Part shown: in pieces, positions 11,731 to 23,800 of the stretch | Layout of the letters: each line of letters starts with the position of its first letter | How positions within the stretch are numbered: the stretch's first letter is position 1 | From: Lithospermum erythrorhizon | Taxonomy: Eukaryota > Streptophyta > Magnoliopsida > Boraginales > Boraginaceae | DNA length: 64,000 bases | Assembly: GCA_019722365.1 (NCBI GenBank) | Contig: JADFUC010002391.1 | Span: 1 to 64,000 of the forward strand | Direction: 5' to 3' | Translations under genes and position numbers: made by a program | The notes under the pieces: model-generated | The model's database searches: none | Seen by the model: the letters and a program-made list of their open reading frames with translations, nothing else | Told to the model about the DNA's origin: nothing

Positions 11731-14700
11731 AAATTAGAGTACTAATAAATAATAAACAAGGGGATGTTACATGAATTGAAAAAATAGAGTTGCAATGCAA
11801 GTTGGTGATGAGGGGCATAGGGACTAGGGCGGTGACTTTGGTTGTTGTTTTTATTATACGTCGAATGTAGTTATACTTCGTCGACTGAAGAAACATACAA
11901 TTTGCATATGGTTAACGATATATCAAATACGTGCTTACATATTGGGAATCCAGATGTCCGAATGTTTCCATCTTTGGGTGGCAAAACCTAAGATAATTTT
12001 TACTTTGAAAAAAGATTACAAAGGAATTGAATGTATTAATTTGTTGTGTTAATTATTGTTAGTCTTGTTTCCTCGATACTTAATACAAGAAATCCAATTA
12101 GAATAATGATTTAGCTTGGTTCGAGTAGATAGTGTTATATTGTTTGATATTCGAGATAAGCGGGTAAGTAACATGTTTGATAAAATACCTTCACACGATA
12201 TACGTTAAAAAATAACGAGTTTGTAGTTGTCAAAACTCATGTGTTTATATATTTATGTGTATTTTTCACCAAAATATTTTATTTATTATTTGTACACTTC
12301 TTATCTAAACACCAAAAGGACTAAGGAGCGTACACGGTACACATAAATTAATTTGTAAATTGATAGTCGGTCAATTATTACCATCCGATACTAGATTGAA
12401 AATTTTAATTTTATGTTGTTCAACTTATATTCAAGTTGGGTTCTAGCAAAATATATTGTTCGACACCTGAAACCCTTGAATAATTGTTACCCTATTCGAT
12501 AAGGTATTAACGCGAATCAATTAACATTGAAATAATGGATTGATTGATATTATAAGTTATATAAACCTAATTAGTTTATTAATTTCCAAGATTTAGTTAT
12601 AAGAAAAACATTTGTCATAAGTGTAAATGTGTGTAGTATCTAACGTCAACTATCCATATATAATGCTTAACCTCAAAGTTTCCACATCATTTGCCTAGCC
12701 ACATATTTCATGGGATGACGTATCAAATATATATCATTATAACCATATCTTTTCAATTTTAATAATCAATTTAAAAAATAACTTCCTAAAATTTTCATTA
12801 TAGAGTAATTACTAATATAATGTATAAATTTCTTTATTATTTACGATAAATTAAAAATTGATAAGACGTTTCGAAAGACGATTGGTACAAAATACTACTC
12901 CTAATAAATTTTAATATACGTAGTACTCTGTAGAATTTATTGAATACGTGGTTGACATCCAGCGCGCGAACACGTATTCCAAATGTGTTTACCAATAAAA
13001 TATTAACAGAACTTCATTGTAATTTAGTAATATCGACATAAATTAACAACACGTGTCAAAATTCATCGTACTTTCATTGTGTTGTTAATAAAAATCTTAT
13101 AGGGCTCGTCTGCTGGGTTCAATAAAAAAAGTTGAAAAATATACTCTTTCATCTTCGCGTATCTTAATTTTAAATTTTGATAATGATGTTTCTATTTATA
13201 ATTTAAATATTTGATATATATAGTTCATGTATATTACTCTGTATTTGATAAAAAGCATCTTTGAACATATTTTACTATCAAATAATGATTTTAATTCAAA
13301 GTTATATATATATAGAGAGAGATAATTACACAAATGATCCCTAAAGTTTGGTAAAATAAAAAAGACTTAAATTAAATCTGAAATAGATAAGCCAGAATTG
13401 CATCTCAGAAGAACAAACTAATCGCACAAACAAGATCTGTAGCTCCTCAGATTAAGGCATCTGTGAGTCCATGGATTCCATACTCCTGCTTAGCCATATT
13501 ATTGACCTGATAACAAGAACCAACCCTTTAAATCCGAACGTATATTCATCATGTATGGTTATAAATCACGTCCCGAGTATAATTTTTGGTCCGATACCTC
13601 ACGAAACTGTACCGACAATCCGATAAATACACGACATTATTGATATATGACAAAAATATTCTAAATCTGGACCGAAATATCAAAAAATCTGAAACGAAAT
13701 ATCCAAATTTTTAATAATTTGGTATCTGGCCCAACCTGACAAAACGTGGATTTCAGATTCAATTCTAGAAGAGCATCGTCTGGTCATTTATCCATTTTTT
13801 GCCGATACCCAAACCGACCTCGACCGAGCATTAGGTTCCAACTTTCGTCAAATTTTTAACCCGACACCCGACCGGTAACCGCACTAATAACATTAATTTT
13901 AAAAACGACCATTTCAGCGCAACATGCTTCAAACTCCGCGACTACCAAATTTATCAACACAAACTCCAACTAATTGGGTGATTTAGCTTTACCAAACTCC
14001 AAGTGACTGCTTGCATAATTATCTATATATAAAATTTTAATTTTAATCGCACAATAATTCCTCAATTTGCCAAAAAGCGCAAGACTTAAATTCCTCGGTT
14101 TTTGTGAGGCACCATCACCCTGAGCTACGCAATCATTGCATACTATCATATGATTTCACCGTTAATTGTTTTTTTCGTCATAAGAAAGCAGAACGATTAA
14201 CGCTAATCTATCAAACGATTTAATGATTAAATTCTTTTTCTTTCGTCATAAGCAATGTTATAATCTAATGCACATTCTTTTGGTTAACGGTATTTAAACG
14301 ACGTTGTTTGCATTTAACGATTAGTATTTGTATTAAATTTTAGATTTGATGTTGCTTTGAACTTTGATAAATTATCGGCGACATTTTGTCCAATCTAATT
14401 CAATATTTTGCTTAATGGCATTGCTTTCTATATTTAAATCTCGCTTATTCGTGAAGAAAATAAAAAGAAATTTTCCGCGTCGCCTTTTACAAAAGTTATG
14501 ACTATTCGCAATGGGCTACGTGAACTCCATAGATCAAGCAAGACATCAACGACTACCCTTGCGACTAAGTTTCTCTACTTTTATGAAACTCTACGACTAT
14601 TCAGATAATTATTTATTAAAAAATAAAATAAACAATATTTTAGTAACGTGGATATTACTAAATTATTACTCCGTAAAATGAAATTTGTGGACATCCTAAA

Positions 14701-15088
14701 CTACGTTAATCCAATAAAATATGGAGAGATTGGACTACAAAATGGAAGCTTTGATATAAGCAACTTTTCAGCTAAGAGAAGGGTTTTGTTGGCATTCGAT
14801 TATACACAGTACAACATACGCCAAATTCTATTTTTTTTTATCATTATCTTTTCTTTTCTTTTGATAAACCATCATCATCTTTTCTAACAATTGAAATAAA
14901 TTGTTTTCGTTTTTATTGAACTCAAAATACACCGATATAATGAAGGCAATCACTAGTAGCCTCTCCAAATACTACTCATGAATGAAAGGGTAAAAACAGA
15001 CCGATCTCTGTCTCTACACAGTAATACTAACTCAAGAGGCTCCATTAATGATTCGGTTGGTGTATAACTTCTATGATGTGTAACATGT
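11731..15088. other. AT-rich spacer; one short terminal-exon-like segment on -
   Basis: No recognisable gene. On the minus strand 13506-13447 follows a good acceptor (ttgttatcag) and reads VNNMAKQEYGIHGLTDALI then stop, which looks like a last exon without any identifiable upstream exon. Simple AT/AG repeats occur near 13305-13320. Confidence 0.45.
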
Positions 15089-18000
15089 TCACCCTTCAAC
15101 AAGTTGATCGATGAGCTCGTTCGAATTGGTTGTTAACCCAAAATCGAAAGGAAATAGAGGATCGTATGAATGATGTCCGAAATTCATTGGCAGTTGATCA
15201 ACACTTTTGAACCAAGTGGTTGGCAAACGTCCCTGAAAACCATAGTCTCCAAAGATAACATCAGTGATTCCGTCTCCTTCAGTTCCTGGCAACCATGCAG
15301 CAACAAAGGCGTCTAACTTTTCAAGAAGCTCTGGCTCTATGACCAAAGGCCTCCCAGAAATCAGTATAGCCAATGTAGGGACGTGATTGGCGACCAAGCT
15401 TAAGATTTCAGAACCATTTAAGGGGATTTTGAGGACAGGATCGTCCCCTCCAGTTTCAACGTAGGGCTGTTCACCAACAGCTACGATGGCATACGAGAAA
15501 TCTTGATTATCGAAAGTTTCTGGAGATGGGTTTTCTTCAAATATGACATCTGTGTCGCTGCCAACAACTTTTTTTACTGCATCCAAAATTGTTGTGCCTG
15601 GAAAACCAGTTGAAAATCATTAAGCATGTAGCTTTAGATTGTATTAGTATATGCGGGAGATACATTGTCTTTCAATTATCGTTTCACTGAACTTTATTCG
15701 ATTGAAATATATAAGAATAAGTAACACTTACCAACTGTAATTCTGCCACTGGTGCCATCCCAACTAATTGTCCACCCACCACACTGATAACCAAGATTGT
15801 CAGCATGTGTTCCAGCCACAAGAATTTTCTTAGCTTTCTTGTCAAGCGGCAAAAAGGGCTTATCCTTTCCGTTTTTCAAAAGAACCAAGGACTTACGTAC
15901 AGCTTCACGTGCTAATTGTCTGTGTTTCTGTAAACAACAAATAGTTTGTTAATGAACTAGAATGCACTACTCACCAGTGAATCATTGAATCCAGGTGACT
16001 CTGTTACTTATGAAAGACGCGTCCTTATATTTGTTTAGCCACAAGGGCACATGTATAAATAAAAATGACTCACTAGTGGAGTACCTCACAACCAACAAGA
16101 TCTATCAAAGATCTATCTGTCAAAGGGTGCTCAAATACTTGAGCCACAAATTTGACCCTCAAGATCCTTTCAACTGCATCATCAATCCTGGCCATAGGTA
16201 TTTCTCCGGATTCTGCAAGGGAGAGCAGCTCGTCCAAGAACAATTCATATCGGAAAGGAACCATCACCTGTTAAGTCAGTTGGCTTAGCGAAAAGAGTTG
16301 GATTCTGATAAATGCTGTTAAGAACTCCTGCAGATAAAATAGTGCATACTGATGAAGCTAAATTCTAACCATATCAATTCCTGCATTAATGGTATTGGAA
16401 ATTGCAAGACGATAGTTTGAGCCACGAGGAGTGTGAAGCCTGTCAAGTGCCTCCCAGTCTGATATGACAAACCCCTGCAATTAGAGGTTTTGAAATTCAA
16501 AGGCTTGATAAAAACGGAGAAGAAATGAGAAAGGAGGAGGTGATTTTGTCTCAACAACATACAATTAGATATTGAATTCATCTTTCATAAATTTTATCAA
16601 AAGGATAGCGATTAGTGCAAATCAGAGAAAAGGGTTCCCTGAAGAAGACAGTCGTGCAAATAGACTTAAGATTTCTACCTTAAACCCAAGCTTCTCTTTT
16701 AATACCGAAGTGAGCAGAAAATGGTTAGTGTGGAGTCTATCCCCATTCCAGCTACTGTAGGAGGCCATGACAGTGCAGACTCCTTGAGCCAAGCAATCCG
16801 GATATGGAGACATGTGGATCCGTTCCAATTCTTCATATGATATGTTAGTATGACCTTCATTTGTACCATTCTCTGTTCCACCATCACCTACAAAATGCTT
16901 TGCTGATGCAACAACATTTCTCCTGAAATCAATGTATGTGAAAAGGACAAGGGTTCAGAAAGTTATTAATTTGTCAGAATATGAAACCTATAACCATCTT
17001 GGTCCCGATAAAGAAAGGACGAGGGGGAGACGGAAAAGAAAAGGCAGAAAAATTATGGGAGTAAGTGAGTAACAGAGGAACACAAGGCATCTATATAAGA
17101 TTTTCCGAAATAACTAATGACCAGATATTGCCTAATCAGTCAGTAATTTGGGATGGAGAAGGGAATTTGAAAAGGCGATAACTTCTGGAATCAACATGAG
17201 TAGATGACTGCGACCGCCTATAAAACAAACAATACTATAATCTAAAATTGAGCCGAAGAAGCACTATTTGTTGATTTTGTGTGATTTCTCCAACTCCATG
17301 TAAACATAGGAATCAGGTTATCAGATAAGAAAAAAGGAAAATTAGATTAAAGTTCATGTCTCTTTCATTTATTCCCCACAGCAAGTCAGTAGTTAAAATG
17401 GTATTATTAATTCAGGGAGGCAAGCTTTGGATCCGTATAACATCAAAGAAAACAGGCAACATGGATAATTGGATAAAGGTGTACCTGCCAAAGAGCATTC
17501 ACATGTAAATTACTGTATGAGACTCCTTATAGTTTGCAGATCTAAAGTGCAATTAGTTGACTGATAAAGTTGAAAATACAATGAAAGAGGTCATTATATA
17601 TCCACAAATAAAGAGTGTAAGACATATGTTAGACTTAAGTAGAAATTAGTATTCTCAACCTTCCAGCCATAAAAGGATAACCATTGGGATGGTCTTTAGG
17701 TGGCTCCCCCTGCAAGCCACTGACAAGAGACGACATCTTCCTCACGAGTTCGGTGTCTTCTCCATAGCTCTCGTAGGATCTCCCCCATCGGGGATCTCTG
17801 CTCACCTGATAAAATATGTCCAAATAAACGTTTACCACTTTAAAATTAAACACATGTCATGATCCTTGAGGACAAGGATCTTAAGCGGAATGGACTGTCA
17901 TGAGAAAGCTAAGGCCAACAAGCACACGAGCCAAGCATTGGAAGGAAACATTAAAAAGAATGTGATACAAGCCCAAGTGGTCCCAACAGATAGAAGTAGT

Positions 18001-19522
18001 TAGAATATTCACAGAAAGCATTTCATGCACTTAGATTTACAATTCTGTAATTTACATATTAGTCTTCTACATTCCAAAGCAGCTATATAAACATCAAACA
18101 ACATATTGCTGAATGAGAAGGCAAGAAAGACTAACACAACAAACAGCGAGCAAGCCCAGCATGTAATATCAAGTATGAACAATCAAATCCACATAAACAA
18201 AGGGATTTAACAGTTTGAAACAGCATAACCATTTACAATAAACTCTATATGTCCTGTTCCAATCATTCTGAGTTGTACCTTATAGTTTAATGAAATAGTT
18301 CTTGTTTGAATCATATATTTCCACAGTTGTGGCTGTTGTAATCATCCTATCGTAAAAAACAATCTGAGCCTGATGTAAATATTAACGAATTATCTCGTTT
18401 CCAAACCTCAGTAGTCATTTATGCATCAGTGGAACTATTAACAATCAATTCCTTCTTTTATCGGGTAAATATAATTTGGACAACTTAAAATTCATTGCAT
18501 AAGGGGGAAAAGAAAACAATGTATATCATTTTTCATGTTCTTGTATAATTTTCTTCATTAAAGGTAAATCAGCTTACAGCAACACATGGAGCAAAAGCGT
18601 AATTAGAACCACTGGCCCTCACTTCAAGAGCTGTTGCTTCCCCTATCCTTCTAACTAGATCTGCATCTCTATAACAATAGCAAAAACATATTCAAAATAT
18701 TAGTAGAAAAACTTCAACTAGTAAGCAATTTCCATTTCAAAATGTTTCCTTCTATATTCTTCTTTTAAAAGAAAAAAAATGCATTCTTTGTCAATCAATC
18801 AGTTATTGCAAAACAAAAATATAGGTTTCCATTAATAGTAAACTACTTCTTTGTTTTTCCCATATATTCCAACTTAAAAGGCTCGTTTAACTGCATTGAT
18901 TGAATGCGAAAAGACCAATCTTTAGTAATTTTTTCACCAATTTAACAGCATTGATCAAATATAAAAAACCAAGTTTTATGATTTTTTTTTTTACACCTAG
19001 CTCAAATTCTCAAACCCACCTGAAATAATTAATTAGTCCAAAAAATAGGATAAAAGCAATTCAAGAATCTGACCTTGTGGCACCAAGGCCAACATTATGA
19101 GGGAAAATGGTGGTACCAAATACATTATTATTTCCATGAACAGCATCAATCCCATAAAGTATAGGAATCCCAAGTCTAGTTTCAAGAGCACCCATTTGGA
19201 ATTCATCAATCATATCTGCAAAATCTAATGAAGTTGCATTTTCCTTAGGCTTGCTTCCTCCACCACTCAAAATACTACCTATGCACGCTTCTTTGATGTT
19301 TGAACGTGTAGCTACTTCACGTTCGATCTGAGTCATTTGACCAATCTTTTCTTTTATTGTCATTCTTGATAACAAGTCTTTCACTCTTGCTTCAATTGCT
19401 GCATTTGGGTCTTTGTAAATGCAACTCATTGCTGATGAATTTGTTGGTTTTTTGCTAGTAGTTATTCTAAGATGATAACTCAAAAGGGGCAATGGACCAG
19501 TGAATAATTTGTTGATCAACAT
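15089..19522 (-). CDS. Glycoside hydrolase family 3 beta-glucosidase / exo-beta-glucanase
   Basis: Eight exons in gene order: 19074-19522, 18578-18668, 17660-17805, 16679-16922, 16370-16474, 16085-16267, 15732-15927 and 15089-15597. All keep frame and give 640 residues, close to the usual length of barley ExoI-like enzymes. The N-terminal barrel shows [37 protein letters not shown] and [10 protein letters not shown]. The catalytic nucleophile is Asp316 in GFVISDWE. The second domain carries [12 protein letters not shown], where Glu519 is the expected acid/base, then [11 protein letters not shown] and [17 protein letters not shown]. Family members release glucose from cell-wall beta-glucans and related glycosides in the apoplast. 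No strong secretory signal peptide is obvious after the first Met ([20 protein letters not shown] is only moderately hydrophobic), so the compartment or the start codon is uncertain. I see no lesions. Confidence 0.92.
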
Positions 19523-20889
19523 TTTATATTAGATGGTGAGTCTGTAAGTGGACATATTATTTGAGATTTGAGGACCATGCTTACGTGTTTAAGAATTTAT
19601 GGGATAAGATTTAAGACAGCTTTTTATCATTAAGTGTAATAATTATTCCATGCAACTTTGGAATTTTGGATGAGGTTGGTACTTGGTTGTGTGTAAGGGA
19701 AGATGGATCTGTCCATAATCCACCATGGCACTAATCATGACATTATGTGGTATACTTAATAGGGAATATTTATTAAGTTGTTTTTGCTAATGTTTTCAAT
19801 TGCATTTTCTAAACTTAATAGAATGAATGAATTTGAAAGATTCTCTTTTGAATAATGACACAAAGTAATTTCATGTCATCATGTATGCTAGGGAATTCAA
19901 TGGATATACATATTTTTTTTAATGACATCAAATATATTTCTATAAATGTGAAGATAAGTAAGAAAAATATACAATACTAATGTTAATGTTGCAACTAATC
20001 GAAATTCTAGGCAATAAAAAAATTTATATTACTAACAACAAACAAGTACATAAGGTGACATTGTTTAATAATAAACGATTCGTCAATCTTTCATTATTTT
20101 TACTTTTGAATATGTAAAACTTCTATTACAAACATGTGTGTTTGATTATTTGATGCCTCTCTTTTGCCGGTGTATTTGGCACCGTACAAATCGAGATGAG
20201 AATAAAATTTAAAAATAACTTATGTGAAAATAATTGAAGTGAATGTTTTAAAATATTGTTTGAGTATTATTATACTCCGTATTTGTTTAGATAAATCAAG
20301 CTGAGTTAATGTGAAATACAACTAAAAATATTATTTACCTTGGTACATTTTAATTTGTGATTTAATAAAAACGGAATGAGTCTAGATGAATCAGTTAAAC
20401 TTAAACTCGACTAATAGGTAAGAAAATAGAAAGATAACCTCGATTAATAGGTGAAATGAAAAATAGAGCCCAAACGGTTGAACTTAAACTTTATCTTTCA
20501 TTCACCAAATTCAAACAAAGAGTCAATAACGACCTTCAATTTCAGGCCAGGTTTGATAAAATATTGACCTTCCTTATTAATAATTCCTCATGTATATCAA
20601 TATATGTGATTGTTTATATTAAAAGTACAATTACAATAACAGTTTTTCTAATATGTATTCGACCTCCCTAAAGGACGTATTATAAAATTCCTTACAATAA
20701 CATTCGAACTTTATTAAAATCGTTTTTCTAACATGTTTTTATAAGTATCACTGTCACCATTATCACAACTTCACAACCTACTAGACATACCATTACACAT
20801 ATCCAATTGTATATATAATTATTATATATATCTACAACTTATTAATCTCTCAAATTCAATTTGATTTCATATTTTCTATATTCATCAAA
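19523..20889. other. Shared upstream region of the divergent GH3 and FtsH genes
   Basis: About 1.4 kb of AT-rich DNA between two divergently transcribed genes, so it should hold both promoters. A run of tatata-type sequence at about 20810-20835, some 60-80 bases before the FtsH start, is the best TATA candidate on +. No other motif stands out. Confidence 0.5.
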
Positions 20890-23800
20890 ATGGCTTCAGT
20901 TGAAACTATGCGTCCCATAATTCACAGTCAAATTTTAATTAATTCAACAAATAATCAATCTTTTTCATATAAAAATTCAATCTTTTTGACTACCCAATAT
21001 AGATTTTGTGCTCCTTTTCACAATTCTTCAGTTTCTAGGGCTTGTACTGTAAGCTTTAATAGTCGTACCACCAGAATTCGAGCTGCAAATAGTTCATGTG
21101 AGCAAGAAAATGATTCAGCTGAGAAATCAGAGGGGAAAACTAGTGAGGGTAAAATTCCATCCGGGTCGGGTTCGAATTCGAGTTCTGGAGCCGGGTCGGG
21201 TCGGAAGGAGAAGCAAGGGAAGAGTAATTGGTGGTTTTGGAAAAATGGGAATAGTAATAATAGTAAAACGAGTAATAATAATAATAATAGTAATAATAAG
21301 TGGTTGTGGCAATTTAAATGGCAGCCTTTGATTCAGGCTCAAGAAATTGGTGTTTTGTTATTGCAATTAGGAATTGTGATGTTTGTTATGCGGTTATTGA
21401 GGCCCGGGTTGCCTTTACCGGGTTCTGAACCGAGGATACCCACTACTGTTGTTAGTGTTCCGTATAGCGAGTTTTTGAGTAGGATTAAGGGTAATCAGGT
21501 GCAGAAAGTTGAGGTTGATGGCGTGCATATAATGTTTAAGTTGAAGGGTGAGGAGAATTTCGAAGGGGAGGTGGATAATTCGAATGTTAATAGTAAGTTG
21601 CAGGAATCGGAGTCTTTGATAAGGAGTGTTAGTCCGACTAAGAGGATAGTGTATGCAACGACTAGGCCGAGTGATCTTAAGGCTCCGTATGATAAGATGG
21701 TGGAAAATGCTGTGGAGTTCGGGTCACCAGATAAGCGGTCTGGTGGATTCTTGAACTCTGCATTGGTAAGATTTGTTGGAATTGGTGTGCAATTGACTAT
21801 TTTGAATGATCATGAATGTAGAGTGTAGGCGTTGCTGTAATGTATGATTTGTGTGTTTTATTTGTATGAAGCTAAGAGCTTCGTCATTTGCAAAGTATGA
21901 GTATTATGAATTCATTGTTCATGTGTTTGTCGATATGTTATCTGTTGGTACTGGAATATGTGGCCACTGACCAGTTCCTAGTTGTTTTAACATTAAACAC
22001 TAATCATTTATTACCGATTTGGGATCCTTTTTTGCAAAGACTTAATCTTTACCATTTGTGCAACCTAAAGTGACATGATTCTTGATGTTTATTGCTTGCT
22101 GTTTTATGTTAGCTTGTCAGTATACGAGGGTTCATTGGCTCTGAAGATTGTGTCTTTTGGCACTTGCATAATTGTGTCACTATCTTGCAAAGTGTTAGTT
22201 TTATCTATAATATGTATTGTTTAGTGACTAACACTAAGTGTTGAACTATCCTAATAGTTTTATCTATAATATGTAATATTTAGTGACTAACACTAAGCGT
22301 TGAACTATTCTAATACCTGTAGTTTTAATGTCTCTACCTGACACACTTACACTGTCAATAACTTTGTCCGTAGTTTACACAAGGAAAAGAGAGAAACAGA
22401 GTGAAATCGTAAATCTGATTCGTTATCCCGTATATGAAGGTTTTTTGTGTATTAGGTAGATATTGTCTGCTAGCTAATTCACGTCTTTGTGGAAGGTCCT
22501 GGTTAATCTTATATTAATGTTCTGTCAAAATGTAACCGGCTTGTACTCTTGTTCATGCAGATAGCCCTGTTTTATGTTGCATTACTTGCAGGCCTTCTTC
22601 AACGGTTTCCTGTAAATTTTTCTCAGGTATGTATTTCAATACCCTGCTTAGTTGTTCCTGAAGACTGAGATAAAGGAAACTTGATGCAAATAGTCACTGC
22701 AAAACTACAGCATACTGCTGGCCAGCTTAGGACCCGGAAATCTGGTGGTTCTGGAGGGACCAAAGTTGCCGAGCAAGGTGAATCCATCACATTTGCAGAT
22801 GTTGCTGGTGTTGATGAGGCTAAGGAGGAGTTGGAAGAAATTGTAGTATGTCTTACAACCTGTTTAAAGATCCGTCTGTTTTTTAGGATATTGATGTCCT
22901 TCTTACTTTTAAATCCTTTATCCCCAGGAGTTTCTCAGGAATCCAGATAAATATATACGACTTGGTGCTCGTCCCCCCCGAGGGGTTCTCCTGGTTAGTT
23001 TCATATTTTACATTTACCTTCTTTCGAAATTAGGGATCTTCTTTTCTCTATAGTCTAATTGAAATAACTGAAATATAGAAATTAGGGATCTTCTTTTCTC
23101 TTCTGTGGCTCTATAGTTTAATATGTAATTGTAGTTTTGGTTATCTTACAGGTGGGTCTGCCTGGGACAGGTAAAACACTTCTGGCAAAGGCTGTTGCTG
23201 GGGAGGCCGAGGTACCCTTCATAAGTTGCTCTGCCAGTGAGTTTGTGGAATTGTATGTTGGTATGGGAGCATCACGTGTTAGAGATCTTTTTGATCGGGC
23301 GAAGAAGGAGGCTCCATCAATCATATTCATTGATGAGGTCTGCGACTTCTCTCACCCTTGTGCTTTCTCCCACACCTCTATTACTGAAAAAATAGAAACA
23401 AAGCTAACTAAAAAGGATAATACACTAGGGATCACGATCCTTTAGTCTACAATTAGATGATAGTCATATTAAGTTTCTGTTTTTCAGATTGATGCAGTAG
23501 CTAAGAGCCGTGATGGTAAATTTCGTCTTGTTAGCAACGATGAAAGAGAACAGACCTTGAACCAGCTTCTCACTGTAAGTATATAAGTCAATCAGTTTTG
23601 AGAACATATTAAGAAATAATATGGAGTGTGATGCTTAATCATCCCTTGCAGGAGATGGATGGTTTTGATAGTAATTCTGCTGTGATTGTCCTTGGAGCTA
23701 CCAATAGGTCAGATGTCTTAGATCCCGCCCTTCGCCGGCCAGGGAGATTTGACCGTGTTGTCACGGTATGCATATCCTACCTTCTATCTATTAGTACATA

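Noticed and set aside
21127..21342. Minus-strand frame rich in Ile/Thr/Pro opposite FtsH exon 1
   Set aside because: Shadow of the poly-Asn/Ser region of the real gene on the other strand.
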